DNA of 64,000 nucleotides from Margaritifera margaritifera (GCA_029931535.1 JAQPZY010001549.1:1036501-1100500); one strand, 5' to 3'; numbered from the stretch's first letter, positions 1 to 10,998 are shown. Numbers and translations: made by a program. Notes: generated by a model from the sequence alone, not told the origin.

Positions 1-82
1 GACTAGAACCCACGCCGACAGAGGTGAGATGTCAGTGATCTGTAAAGGCGAGCGCCTTAGACCACTCGGCCATCTGGGGCCC
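1..82 (-). repeat. tRNA-derived SINE fragment (family 3)
   Basis: Read on the minus strand this is a tRNA-like head: ATGGCCGAGTGGTCTAAGG resembles a pol III A box, and GGGTTCTAGTC near the window edge resembles a B box. A close relative lies at 11,800-12,045, also on the minus strand. The insertion in the anticodon region (ACAGATCACTGACATCTCACC) shows that it is not a functional tRNA. It is cut by the left edge of the window. Confidence 0.7.
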
Positions 83-625
83 CTTTTCGTGTTAGGAAGT
101 GTTATCGTTAGAAACGATATATTCCGAATTAACTTTTTACTTTCATAAATGTGAAAGTTGTAATTTGATTGGTGAATCTGAAAGTCAACAGAACATAACC
201 TCGTATTGGTGTGCTTCAGATCTCGTTATGTCGGAGATCTCGATTTTAATCAGATTGGGGTAAACATTTTATAGACACCTTAAACAAATATGGAAAATTA
301 TACAAACGTGTGTCTAAGAAAAAGTAAAATATCAAGTTGTGTTATAACTGTCTGGACATGAACATTTTGACAAAATTAAATTGTATGGTCAGTTAAGGGA
401 CAGCAAAGGTTTTACACAGAGATCTAGAGAAGTGTCTTCCGTCCCAGAGGCATACATGGATACATTCAGCAGAAAGAATGTGCTAGGTTTTGTTCGAACA
501 TCTCAACTAACCTTTTTGATATTCATTGTGTCCACTACCCTTGTCTTTCCTTGAATCTGAAATTAATTTTGTATCATGTGAAAGAAAAACAATCATGCGC
601 ATGGTCTACATAAAATGCAATTTAA
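83..625. other. No gene seen
   Basis: AT-rich sequence without a credible reading frame or recognisable repeat. A short ORF that runs into the following CT/TA microsatellite is an artefact. Confidence 0.6.
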
Positions 626-626
626 C

Positions 627-1310
<684 letters not shown>

Positions 1311-1473
1311 CTGTTTGTTTTTAACGGAACCTTCAACCCGTCATTGGCTATATCATGCCGAGGACACGGAGCTAAGTGCCTTCCCAAGCACACACTGATA
1401 CAGTCGACCATATCTGGCCTCGGCGAGTATCAAACCCGCGACCCTTGAATAACGAATCTCACGCACCACCAAC
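1311..1473 (-). repeat. tRNA-derived SINE (family 1)
   Basis: On the minus strand the element carries the B-box-like GGGTCGCGGGTTTGATAC, then a conserved body (GTGTGCTTGGGAAGGCACTT) and a tail around CCGTTAAAAAC. The same body occurs at 9,655, 16,395, 28,906 and 47,333. The 5' tRNA half is degenerate here (GTGGTGCGTGAGATTCG). Confidence 0.8.
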
Positions 1474-1717
1474 TGAAGTTAAATATGACAGAGGCAATTG
1501 TCATATTACAAAGACTAGAAATATTTTGGATTTATTTTCACATATTCTTGCAACAAAGATATTATTACTGTATTAGACTTGACATTGCAAAATTTTGATC
1601 ATGGAACTAAAATAAAATTTAAATCACATAATGATCTGAAATACGTGTGACAGATTTGTTTTCTAAACTTATAGATCATATTCCTGTAATAAGAGTATAT
1701 ATTTTTATACAGTACCT

Positions 1718-1925
1718 CATAGATATGCTCGATATACAACAAGGATAACAAGATTAAGGAAGCAATTTGAAACCGAGTGTGAGAAAATGTCAGATGTATT
1801 CAATTCACACAATTAAATTCAAAGGTCAGGGTTTTAACTTGCTTTACAAACTTTACTCTGTATATCTACATACTCGTTGTACCCCAACAAGTGCAAAAAG
1901 TCTACTATGGTTAACAGTCTGTCCA
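1718..1925 (+). repeat. Dispersed repeat R1, copy 1
   Basis: Starts AGATATGCTCGATATA and includes CACACAATTAAATTCAAAGG and GGTCAGGGTTTTAACTTGCT. The same succession of words occurs from 5,511, in the same orientation. No coding capacity is visible. It is probably a non-autonomous mobile element, since a third copy of the other half lies at 9,285. Confidence 0.65.
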
Positions 1926-2083
1926 TGTAATGATTAATCGAATTGGTGATGATGATGATGATGGCGATGACTATGAAGACGACTGTTGTGGTTCTGGCTT
2001 ATTTGTGGATATATATGAAACTTTGGTCAGCGGAGCATTCATACATAATACAACGACATATCATGTTCTGTGTTACAAGTTAT
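1926..2083. other. Short (GAT)n patch, otherwise empty
   Basis: A short GAT-repeat patch near 1,948-1,970. Nothing else is seen. Confidence 0.5.
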
Positions 2084-2650
2084 AGGTCTCCAACGACCTA
2101 ACGACAGACCTACATGATTGCTCCTCTCGTAACAAATTCTAGGTCTCCAACGACCTAACGCAGGCCTATATGATTGCTCACCTGGTAACAAATTCTAGGT
2201 CTCCAGCGACCTAACGCAGGCCTACATGATTGCTCCCCTCGTAACAAATTATAAGTCTCCAACGATCTAATGTAGGCCTACATGAATGCTCCACTCGTAA
2301 CAAATTATAGGTCTCCAGCGACCTAACGGCAGGCCTACCATGATTGCTCACTCGTAACAAGTTATAGGTCTCCAACGACCTAAAGGCAGGCCTACATAAT
2401 TGCTCCACTCGTAACAAGTTATAGGTCTCCAACGACCTAACAACAGGCCTACATGAATGATTCCCTAGTAACAAGTTATAGGTCTCCAACGATCTAACGG
2501 CAGGCCTACATGACTGCTAGACTCGTAACAAATTATAGGTCTCCAACGACCTAACGACAGGCCTACATGATTGCTCCCCTCGTAACAAATTACAAGTGTC
2601 CAACGACCTAACGGCAGGCCTACATTATTGCTCCACTCGTAAAAAGTAAA
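2084..2650. repeat. 57-bp satellite, about 10 units
   Basis: The word AGGTCTCCAACGACCTAAC recurs at 2,084, 2,141, 2,197, 2,253, 2,309, 2,366, 2,423, 2,480, 2,537 and 2,594, so the period is 56-57 bp. Each unit also carries GGCCTACATGATTGCTC and CTCGTAACAAATTATA. Because 57 is 3x19, the minus strand stays open through several units as a 19-residue repeat (pattern WRLIICYEGSNHVGLPLGR). I regard this as a property of the period and not as a gene. Units with a 56-bp period break the frame. Confidence 0.95.
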
Positions 2651-3165
2651 ACAGGTAAAATTCAACAGATAAATTTGTTATGTCCTAATATTCACGTGCA
2701 GAAAGTTCGTGTGACAATTTACTTGTGTCCATTAAGCCTCGTACAGCCTGTATATTTTTGTAGTGGTGTATAGACCACATGACACTACCCAAAATAAAAA
2801 TCAATCTCTGTCAATTCGATTTATATGAGATACTTGCCATTTTAATATCTTAATATCTACAAATTATACGATTGTGTTCATTTATTGCATGAAAGCTGCT
2901 GAAGCGAAATGACTGGATTCTGAATAAGATTATAGTGAGCTCTGTATTGAGAACTATGTCAGTACACAAATAATTTTGATATTCACTTACTTGCTCTCTA
3001 GGTTTCTACATCTTACATATTAACATTCGTTTTACTGTTGAACACGTACAACACATTTTTTTAACATATTTGTTAAATGTAAAAGTATCTACTTCTGACG
3101 TCGGTGTATACGGTGATCTTGGAAGAATCCCACTTAAATACTTACTTTTAGTCTGGAGTCTCTTA
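2651..3165. other. No gene seen
   Basis: AT-rich, with no recognisable frame or repeat. The retrotransposon fragment begins just after it. Confidence 0.5.
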
Positions 3166-3173
3166 TTGCAGAA

Positions 3174-3410
3174 GTGCTGAAGGCAGATAAGCTCATCATC
3201 CTTGGTGACTTCAATGCTAGATTTGGCGCATCTCACCCGACATATCCAGGCGTCATTTGCACAAATGGCTTTGGCAAATGCAACAACAACAGACTTTTCC
3301 TACTGAGGAAATGCTCTGTACACGACCTCCTAATCAACAACACAGTCGTCTGCCTGCCAAACCGCAACAAGACGGTTTGGATGCACTCGCGCTCCAAGCA
3401 CTGACATCTC
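3174..3410 (+). pseudogene. LINE endonuclease fragment
   Basis: About 75 residues of the APE-type endonuclease that nicks target DNA for target-primed reverse transcription. The GDFNAR block holds the metal-binding Asp and substrate-binding Asn of the family. The frame ends at a stop shortly after WMHSRSKH and resumes in other frames. The N-terminal catalytic Glu region is absent, so it cannot be active. Confidence 0.8.
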
Positions 3411-4294
3411 ATCGTCTGCATCATCGTCAGAAGAAGAGACAGGTATGATGTCCGAGTGACGAAAGCCATGAGAAGTGCGGAATGATGGACTGACCACGGG
3501 CTCATCGTCTCCAAGCTCAGTATCAGGATTCGGCGTAGCAGACGACCACATGGCAAAAAAGTGCCAAGAAAGCTCAATGTCTCCAAACTGAAACAGGAGA
3601 ATGTGAAATAGGCGTTGATTGTGTAGCCAATTAGTAACAATTTATGCGAACTCTGAGGACATTGAGGAAATTCATGCATCCTTAAGAGACTCTGTGTATT
3701 TAGATGCTTCCACAACCTTCGGTCCCATCACACTTAAACGTCAAGGTTAGTTTGATGAGAACGATGCTGACATACGAAGACTACTGAATGAGAAACATTG
3801 GCTCGAAAAGGTCTGCTTAGAGGACAGCACATCATCATCTAAGAAGGCAGCGTTCAACAGCATCAAGATGACTGTCCAATGCAAACTCAGAGAGTTTCAA
3901 GACTCATGTCTCAGCAACAAGGCTGGTGAGATTCAGTTATACGCAGACAGAAATGACATGAAGAACTTCTATGATGCTTTGAAGACAATCTACGGGCCAT
4001 TTATCATGAACATCTCCAATACTGAGTGATGACGGCACCACACTACTCACGGTAAAAAGAAAAGATACTACAAAGATGGGCAGAACACTTCAACAACATC
4101 CTCAATCATCAATCATCTATCAGTGACGAAGCAACTGATCGACTGCCCCAAGTGGAAATCAACATATCATTTGCAGATCCTCCAACGCTGACTGAAACTG
4201 AGAAAGCAATTGACCTGCTATCAAATGGCCAAACACCTGGAGTAGATGCTATACCAGCAGAAGTCTACAAAGCCTGAGGCTTGCACTCTTCCAG

Positions 4295-5086
4295 TCAATG
4301 TGGACATAAGGAACTATATCCCAGGTGTACAAGGATGCATCCATCATCCACTTGCACAAGCGGAAAGGCAACATACAATCCTGTGACAACTATTCGGAAA
4401 TCTCCTTGCTGTAAATAGCCGGCAAAGTCCTTGCCATAATCCTGCTGAATCGTCGTGTACATCACATTGATCAAGTAACCCTGCCTGTGAGTCGGTGCGG
4501 CTTCAGAAAAGGACGACGCATCATGTACATGGTATTTGCAGCTTGTCAACTCCAAGAGAAATACCATGAACATAACTCCAACCTGTACACGACTTTTGTC
4601 AACCTGACAGAAACATCTGACACAGTCAGTCGTGAGGGCCGTTGGAAGATCATGGCAAAATTTTGTTGGCCAAAGAAATTCATCGTAATGGTTCGGGAAT
4701 TATACGATGGCATGCTCGCTCCTGTTGTGGACGACGGTGAGTCATCTGAACCATTCTCATTCACCAATGGAGTCAATCAAGGCTGAGTGTTGGCCCCAAA
4801 TCTCCTCAGCATGATGTTCTCTCCCCTACTTGCAGATGCCTTCCGTGACTGTGACACTGGGATCGACATCAGATACTGGACTGTTGGCAAGCCCTTCAAT
4901 ATAAGCAGACTACGGGCGAAGACATTACATGACGGGACTGCTCGTGATCTCCTACTTGCTGACAACTACTCCCGGAATGCCAAATCCGAGTCAGATATGC
5001 AACAGAGTATGGACCATTTCTCCTCAGTTTGTGAAATTTGTTGTCTCACAATCAGTATCAAGAAGACAGAGTGGTATGCATATTGA
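4295..5086 (+). pseudogene. LINE reverse transcriptase fragment
   Basis: RT fingers and palm in two main pieces: about 4,487-4,786, then 4,787-5,086 after one in-frame stop (TGA in place of the Cys usually seen after GVNQG). The motif A aspartate survives in SDTVSREG, but motif C reads LADN where active relatives have FADD, so the second catalytic aspartate is lost. It then ends abruptly within the thumb at about 5,090. Confidence 0.82.
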
Positions 5087-5104
5087 ATTTATAATATGTG
5101 TCCA

Positions 5105-5275
5105 TTAGGTAAGTTATACTTTAGTGGTACTTTTGTAAACAACATGTTTCCTGCATTTGAGTTCAAGGTTAGACTTGTTTACCTAGAAGGCGGAGCTTAA
5201 GATATGCAATAACTGCATTGTTCTTTTGGGTTGGTTATTGCATGGCCAAACTCCACCTCTTGGCTATCGGTTTCC
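5105..5275. repeat. Small imperfect inverted repeat
   Basis: AGAAGGCGGAGCTTAAGATA...TGCAATAAC is partly mirrored by GGTTATTGCATGGCC...AACTCCACCTCTTGGC, around a centre near 5,223. This could be the core of a short MITE; I see no clear outer TIR or target duplication. Confidence 0.4.
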
Positions 5276-5446
5276 TACAGGAGAGTTTGCTAACTGCGCA
5301 ATATCATTAAAATCTGAAAGCTATAGCTTAGTAAACTCTAACTAGACAATTTAGGATAATTAATCCATAGACACATCAAAGATAAAGTGTGCCATTCATG
5401 TTGCAAATTGTTATAACAAGAATAAACAGTTTTATCCCCGACAATA

Positions 5447-5451
<5 letters not shown>

Positions 5452-5511
<60 letters not shown>
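5452..5511. repeat. (AT)n microsatellite
   Basis: About 60 bases of pure AT, directly against the R1 repeat. Confidence 0.97.
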
Positions 5512-5513
<2 letters not shown>

Positions 5514-5840
5514 TATGCTCGATATAAATCAAGGATACGAAGACTAAGGAAGTAAACTGAGCGCAAGTTTGGGTAAAGTGCCAAATGGATTCAGTTCACA
5601 CAATTCAATTCAAAGTTCAGGGTTTTATGCTCGCTTTACAAACTTAATATATCGACACTCGTATAAGTGCAAAGTCTATCTTCGTGTACAGTATAATATA
5701 ACTCACAATGTATATGCGTTTGTAGTCAATCAACAATACAAATGGTACTGATTATTCAACACGTGGAATGCATAGAGAATATATACAGCTATGTTAATAA
5801 TAAGAAAAAGGTTTGTATTTGTCATATTTCTGTAAAATAA
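5511..5840 (+). repeat. Dispersed repeat R1, copy 2 (longest)
   Basis: Begins AGATATGCTCGATATA, like copy 1, and ends in AAAGGTTTGTATTTGTCATA, like copy 3 at 9,285-9,440. It therefore bridges the other two and defines a unit of about 330 bp. No ORF of note. The adjacent AT tract may be part of the element, or its insertion target. Confidence 0.65.
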
Positions 5841-6244
5841 ATATATTGATTACATTGTTATGGATATGTCTATCAAGGTGTCTTAAATTTGAAATGTGGC
5901 TTATATAATATAACAGTCATGAAATTAGCCGAGATCGTGATGCTGCGTTTGAACACCTTATTTTGGCAATTCGTTCCAAAAATTGCCAGCATTTGTTTTA
6001 ATTTTTTTTTACTCGATCAATCGATGACGATATTGACTGTAAGTGTAGCATAAATCGTTTTAATTTTATAACTTTTTCCACAAGATCTTTGTTCATTTCA
6101 TTCGATTTGTTGTTGTTTGTTTATGTTTGGTGTTTTTTGTGTGTTGCTGTTGTTGTTTTGTTTGTTTTTGTTGTTGTTGTTGTTTTATTTTGTTTGTTTG
6201 AGGTTTGTTTTGGGGGGAGGCGTTGGGGGGGGGGTACATATTAT
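5841..6244. other. T- and TTG-rich stretch
   Basis: No gene. A low-complexity T/TTG-rich run at about 6,105-6,190 is followed by a G-rich run at about 6,211-6,234. The hydrophobic ORF here is an artefact of that composition. Confidence 0.6.
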
Positions 6245-6913
6245 TATAGTTCGTTCAGCTCAGCATCACTAACGATATATTCGTCTCTAGCTCAGTGAAC
6301 TTTCAAGTGTGAGCCTAGAAATGTACATAACATTACCTATTCGTTCCGCGCACGAATGATTTCAACACGATTTGTATCGAAATACAGAGCACCACTACTC
6401 ATTTGATACATGCTGAAAAATAGTATTATGTGTCTATGTAATCCGCCATGTAGGTTCTGGAGTTATACAAGAGTCCATTTTGATACAGGAGTGATCGATT
6501 ATGGAGCCGTCGCGTACAAGAGGTAAACAAACATCGTCTGCGTCATCTAGTTTTCTTTAAACTATTTAAAATGTCTTCTTTACGTCTGTTTATGATATGA
6601 TTTGTTTATAGAGTAGACGATGTTTCCTTTTTACTTGTGCCACGCGACGGCTCCCATAACAACTCAGTCCTGTATCAAAAAATGGAGTCTTCCATAACAA
6701 TAGGACCAATATGGCGGATTACACGTACACGGACCACTTTTCAGCATGTATCAAATGAGTGGTGTTGATCTGTCCGTCTATACAAATGGTGTTGAAATCA
6801 TTTGTACCAGAAACGAATTCGGTAATTTTAGCTACATTTCGAGACTCTCACGTGAAAATTCACCGAGCTACAGACGTGGATATCGTTCGCGATGCTGAGC
6901 TAAACGAACTATA
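6245..6913. mobile_element. 669-bp foldback (long inverted repeat) element
   Basis: The left end TATAGTTCGTTCAGCTCAGC and the reverse complement of the right end (TATAGTTCGTTTAGCTCAGC) match, and the match goes on for about 290 bases on each side. Paired words along the arms include GATTTCAACACSATTTGTAT, CTCATTTGATACATGCTGAA, TGTAATCCGCCAT, TTTTGATACAGGA and GGAGCCGTCGCG. The arms meet at a short AT-rich centre near 6,575, and identity by eye is around 80 percent. There is no coding capacity. The structure is that of a foldback or long-TIR MITE mobilised in trans. Confidence 0.88.
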
Positions 6914-6991
6914 ACTCACTGAGAGACACGAAAAAATACTATAATTTGTTCATCAAATTAAATAAACGATGTAAAATTAGGTTGACATCAT

Positions 6992-7022
6992 GTTGGAGAC
7001 AGAGAGGGAGAGAGAGAGAGAG
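6992..7022. repeat. Short (GA)n tract
   Basis: About 30 bases of nearly pure GA, just after the foldback element. Confidence 0.85.
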
Positions 7023-7109
7023 AATTACCTGCAATTTTTAGAAATGTATAAATTTGTTTCAACGTCAGAATAGGCTGGGATTAAAAGAATCTATACTCAT
7101 GTTGGCACA

Positions 7110-7302
7110 GAGACAAGGATTGGTTTTTGGTTTGGTCTTTTACGGCACAGCAACACAAGTAGGTTATTTAGTGCCGAAGCAATTGGAGTAAAGTACCTTG
7201 CCCAAAGATACACCACGGTAACCGACCAACGGTAGGGTTCGAACTCACACACTTTCGGTCGCGAGACCGGCACGCTAACCCCTGAGCCACTGTGGCTCCT
7301 GC
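7110..7302 (-). repeat. tRNA-derived SINE (family 2)
   Basis: On the minus strand: GCCACAGTGGCTCAGGGGTT, then AGCGTGCCGGTCTCGCGACC, GAGTTCGAACCCTACC (B box), then a body with GTATCTTTGGGCAAGGTACT. The same head is seen at 39,026 (plus) and, truncated, at 25,630 (minus). The two pol III boxes are recognisable, but the body after the B box marks it as a SINE. Confidence 0.8.
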
Positions 7303-7984
7303 CTCCATTATTCTCCTCTTACAAGATACAGGAGGGCACATCGAGAGGGCACATCGAACCGATTCTACATCCCTGAGCCCGCAAGTGTTATCAGTCAGAA
7401 AGAACCACTTTAGATGCGCATTATTAGCCTAATGCCATTTTTTGACGTCATACACATTATGACCTCATAATATGAACGTTATCAATACTTATAGGATGGG
7501 ATCAAAACGTATCTGCTTGATGAAAACAATCAAACTGCTCCCCAGGTGACGCTCTTACTTCACTCAAAACGTCAGCTGGTGAACAGTTTGGCAAACAATC
7601 CGCAAGAAGGCGCAGTTTTGGCCGAATTTTCACCAGACTGATATCTGCAAATTCTCTATAAATTCTCTATGCAGATGTGGTCTGAACGGGCCGAGACGGG
7701 CAAGTTCCCAGATACGAGAATAGAGAAAGTTCCGCCCCCACCCCCATATGTTAATGCATTTTAGAACGCATACTTCGAATCCAAAATGGCACAACAGGAG
7801 ATGAGCTATACATTTGCACATGATCGTATTGCATACTAGTCTAAAACACTAATGAGACTGATCATTCCATTTCTCTGATTAAAAAGTACATGTACTGGCG
7901 TTTGTGAAGAAGTTTAGATTCACATAATGTTTTCAAAGTAATTCTGCGTAAGAAGCATCTATGTATATTTCATATGTACAATAA
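7303..7984. other. No gene seen
   Basis: No credible frame or repeat in this stretch. A short ORF at 7,630-7,821 has no recognisable content. Confidence 0.5.
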
Positions 7985-7992
7985 AGGTTTGG

Positions 7993-8050
7993 TTTGGACT
8001 TTGTCATTGTTCTATACATGCCCGACTTTGTCATTGTTCTATACATGCCC
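7993..8050. repeat. 29-bp tandem duplication
   Basis: ACTTTGTCATTGTTCTATAC followed by ATGCCC is present twice in direct succession. Confidence 0.85.
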
Positions 8051-8529
8051 CACTTTGGTCCGAAATAGAATTGTATAGTGTCTTACATTATAGTCAAAAT
8101 CCTGTTCTATTTCGTCTTCATCTCTGACCACAAAGTGGAAAGAGACACAATATATGTACAGTCGCACACCAACGCATGTACAGAGAAAAGGACAGACAAG
8201 ATCACAAAGTCGTTTGCCTTTTATTTCTTTAGGTGCTATGATAATACTACATGCACACATAGATCCTACAGGGTCTCTACCTCAGAGTTTTATGTCGTTT
8301 TCAAAGCAGGTATATACGGTAAAAGAGACAATGTCCATAACTTCCTGGTTTGGTTCATGACAAGGATAACTCAAAAAACTACAATAGCACGCCATCGCAA
8401 TCCACACGCTTTTAACTGCATGTTTCTACCCCCCCCTCCTTCCCCCCACGACAGTGACCCAAGGGTTAGAGTGCAAGATCCGTTACATATATGATGCGAG
8501 TTCCTGCTATTATTGCATACATGACGTTT
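8051..8529. other. No gene seen
   Basis: A 138-codon open frame covers part of this stretch, but it has no motif, hydrophobic pattern or repeat match I recognise and it overlaps C-rich low-complexity sequence. I do not call it a gene. Confidence 0.45.
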
Positions 8530-9065
8530 AGTAAGAAAATATTAAAAAATGTCATTGCAATTGAAATTATTGTACATTCGACCTATGACCCCATTCCATG
8601 TTTGCCGCCCTATACCCCCCCCCCCCCCCCACACACACACACACATACACAGAAACCACCCACCTACCCGGATAGTAACCCTAAACCCGTTAAATAGATA
8701 ATGTAAATAATGTAATGTGTCCTTCTTCTAAGAATGCACGAACAAAGTTTGCTACAAAAAATATTTTAAAATGTCATTGTAATTAACATTTGTGTACACT
8801 CCCTCCCCCTTGGAGATGGTCATCACAGTGGCAACACTAAGGCTACTTCCATGGCTCATCAAGGCAAATCCTTAGACTCCTTATTAGATGTTCGCCGCCA
8901 TACCCCACCCCCCTCAAACACAGACACGCACAAGCCACCCACCCACCTCGGGGTTGTAACCCCAAATCCGTTAAATATACAATGTGTCCTCTTCCTATGA
9001 ATGCATGAACAAAGTTTGTTAAAAAATTATTTAAGAATGTCACTATAATGGCAATTTTTGAATAT
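8530..9065. repeat. Two to three diverged tandem units of about 220-266 bp
   Basis: The block AACAAAGTTTG...ATTT(T)AA(A/G)AATGTCA occurs at about 8,741 and 9,008 (266 bp apart), and a partial third at about 8,531. The block GCCGCC(C/A)TA(C)CCCC plus CCACCCACCTA/CC occurs at about 8,607 and 8,894. One unit contains a C run with (AC)n at about 8,613-8,650. Confidence 0.7.
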
Positions 9066-9284
9066 TGGACCTTTGATCCCCTCCCAGGGATCTCAGTAAT
9101 TGTGCCCAAAAAATCCCACCCTTCTCGCAAATGGTCACTAAATGCGCAGTCTATGTACCAAGTTTGGTGAATTTATACGCAGCGGTTTAGGAGTAGAAGT
9201 GGCTACCGACAGATGGACATACGGGCAGACAGACGAAGGGGGATTATTATGACAGTGGCAAAGAAAATTATACTTTATTTCATA
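9066..9284. other. Probable repeat tail, no gene
   Basis: Contains CCGACAGATGGACATACGGG followed by CAGACAGACGAAGGGGG. Purine-rich GACAGAC runs of this kind commonly end dispersed repeats in mollusc genomes. No second full copy is found in this window. Confidence 0.35.
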
Positions 9285-9440
9285 ATTCAAGCCTGTGGCC
9301 CATAATACAATGTATATACGTTTGTAACGCCATCAACAAAATACAACTAGTGCTAATTATTCAACATCTTGCGTCTCTAAAATGCATAGTGAATGTATAC
9401 TATTAATAAGAAAAATGTTTGTATTTGTCATATTTCTGTT
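9285..9440 (+). repeat. Dispersed repeat R1, copy 3 (3' part)
   Basis: TACAATGTATATACGTTTGT, then TTATTCAACATCTTGCG, AATGCATAGTGAATGTATAC and GTTTGTATTTGTCATATTTC follow the same order as in 5,705-5,840. Confidence 0.65.
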
Positions 9441-9654
9441 AAAAAAAAATAATCAAAAAATCAGCAACAAAAAAATCCAAAAAAAAAATCAAATGTTAAA
9501 TTGCTATCGATATATTTACGACATATTTATAAATGTTGCACAAAGACAGTGTAACTCATCTTCAAGAGTAATTGTTCCAGGATGTAGTCAGTAGAGATGC
9601 TATTGACTCGGCTCCTTCTACTCCTTCCTGTCGACCTTTTTCAGTATTGCTGTT

Positions 9655-9860
9655 TATTTAGTTCTTGGTTTTAACGGCACTTTTAACACATTATTGTGTG
9701 TATTAATGGAAGCTAAGTGCCTTTCCCAAAGACACACAGAGGCAGCCGACCCGAGCTGGCCTGGGCGGGTATCGAACCTGCGACCCTTGGATTACTAGTG
9801 CAACACTCAACCTTGGATTACTAGTCCAACACTCAACCAACTATGCTACCGCAGCTACAC
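9655..9860 (-). repeat. tRNA-derived SINE (family 1) with internal duplication
   Basis: On the minus strand: GTAGCTGCGGTAGCATAGTT head, GGGTCGCAGGTTCGATACCC B box, body GTGTGTCTTTGGGAAAGGCA and tail with GTTAAAACCAAG. The anticodon-proximal stretch (CCTTGGATTACTAGT and its continuation) is present twice, 27 bp apart, inside the tRNA part. Confidence 0.85.
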
Positions 9861-10104
9861 GTTTCAGTATATGATTCAAACATCTAAAGTGATCATCTTG
9901 TATAAAATGTGATACCTATTTTTTAAGTATCTGACTACATGTAATTGGGTTCTAAAAAGCCTGTAACGAGTATGCTTTGCAGATTCATTTATGTAACCAT
10001 GCCAATTCTGAATCATACAATTCGATCTCCTTTGTTTACAACAATTCAAAATAAAGAGCAATATTGCCAACATACTCTGAAATCTAAAATTATTCACAAA
10101 CCAC

Positions 10105-10522
10105 GGACTTCAAAGTGAAGTGGCAGCAAAACAATATTTTAATTCTAAAGGATATTTCTGTTATTGAAAACGGAATGCATGTTTCTGTGCAGGAAAACAG
10201 CTTGTCAGCGACCCCTGATAGAATTTTAAATGAAGACACGCTGCTTGAAATTAAAAGTCCAATGCCTACTGACAAGAAATATGATATCTAAAAGAGTGGC
10301 AATGACAGTTTGATTATTAAAAAGAAAGGGAATAGAGGGTTCTATACGCAAATACAGATGACAATGTTTTGCATTGGTCTTAGGAAATGTAAACTTCTGG
10401 TATGGCTTAGAGCAGAATACCACAAGTTTGTGAATGTAGAGTATGATGAAAGTTTTCTAAATGGCTATGTTACAAGACTACGTACATGTTTATGCAGAGA
10501 AAATGATCTCACGCATGGTTGA
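10105..10522 (+). pseudogene. YqaJ-type exonuclease pseudogene
   Basis: One continuous plus-strand frame reads from about 10,108 to the stop at 10,520, interrupted by a single TAA at about 10,291. It holds the core of a YqaJ/lambda-exonuclease-like nuclease: GMHVSVQENSLSATPDRILN (where the family has the SPDG-type aspartate), then LLEIKSPMP (the E-x-K pair), then a linker and GFYTQIQMTMFCIGLRKC (the Y-x-Q-hQ helix and the following strand). The N-terminal helices and first catalytic residues upstream are not recognisable. In invertebrate genomes such domains are usually carried by mobile elements or by host proteins related to them. The missing N-terminus and internal stop make this a relic. 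The assignment rests on motif order seen by eye; the host element is unknown. Confidence 0.62.
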
Positions 10523-10810
10523 TGAAATTGAAGAGGATCACTTATTGTTCAGTAAGACTTTCAAAACATGTATTCGTCTGTGACTATAAATTTATATAAT
10601 TATAGTTTTATGTTGGTTCTGATTTTTTAATCATGTTATGATGTTAGTCAGTGTGGCATTTATTTAAATTACAGATTTGGGAAGATACAATTTAGTCATT
10701 TTATGTGTCAGTTCAAGTTTCACCTTTAGTCAAGTCAAAAAACATTAACTCATAAGAAAAAAATATGAATTCCTTCAGGCCTAGAATATAACATAAATTT
10801 CCTTGTAGCA
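10523..10810. other. No gene seen
   Basis: AT-rich; nothing recognised between the nuclease relic and the minisatellite. Confidence 0.5.
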
Positions 10811-10813
10811 AGT

Positions 10814-10998
10814 AGGACTAGTAGATTGAAAAACTTACAAGGACTAGTAGATTTAAAAATTTACCAGGACTAGTAGATTGCAAAATTTTACAAGGACTAG
10901 TAGGTTGAAAAATTTACAAGGACTAGTAGATTGAAAAATTTACAAGGACTAGTAGATTGAAAAATTTACAAGGACTAGTAGATTGAAATATTTACTAG
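10814..10998. repeat. 26-bp minisatellite, 7 units
   Basis: AAGGACTAGTAGATTGAAAA recurs at 10,815, 10,841, 10,867, 10,894, 10,920, 10,946 and 10,972. Each unit contains the palindrome ACTAGT. Confidence 0.95.

Larger units (their letters stand above)
3168..5090 (+). mobile_element. Decayed APE-type non-LTR retrotransposon
   Basis: The plus strand shows pieces of an endonuclease then a reverse transcriptase in the order expected of a LINE. At 3,178-3,410 the frame LIILGDFNARFG, then CLPNRNKTVWMHSRSKH, matches the endonuclease/exonuclease/phosphatase core. At about 3,425-3,600 further pieces (IIVRRRDRYDVRVTKAM, TDHGLIVSKL) continue it. From about 4,480 the RT follows: CGFRKGRRIMYMVFAACQLQ, motif A region LTETSDTVSREGRWK and SFTNGVNQG, then motif C region LLADNYSRNAKSESDMQQ and LTISIKKTEW. 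The reading frame is broken by stops and frameshifts in many places. The element is 5' truncated inside the endonuclease, and the RNase H/C-terminal part is missing. The clade is uncertain; this lineage is often annotated as craniofacial development protein 2-like in invertebrate genomes. Confidence 0.88.

Noticed and set aside
2084..2650. CRISPR-like array
   Set aside because: Units are directly adjacent with no unique spacers, the period drifts between 56 and 57 bp, and the DNA is eukaryotic. The same applies to the 26-bp arrays at 10,814 and 16,945.
8078..8494. 138-codon plus-strand ORF
   Set aside because: No motif, no start context and an overlap with C-rich low complexity. The opposite strand is also open, which is typical of chance ORFs.
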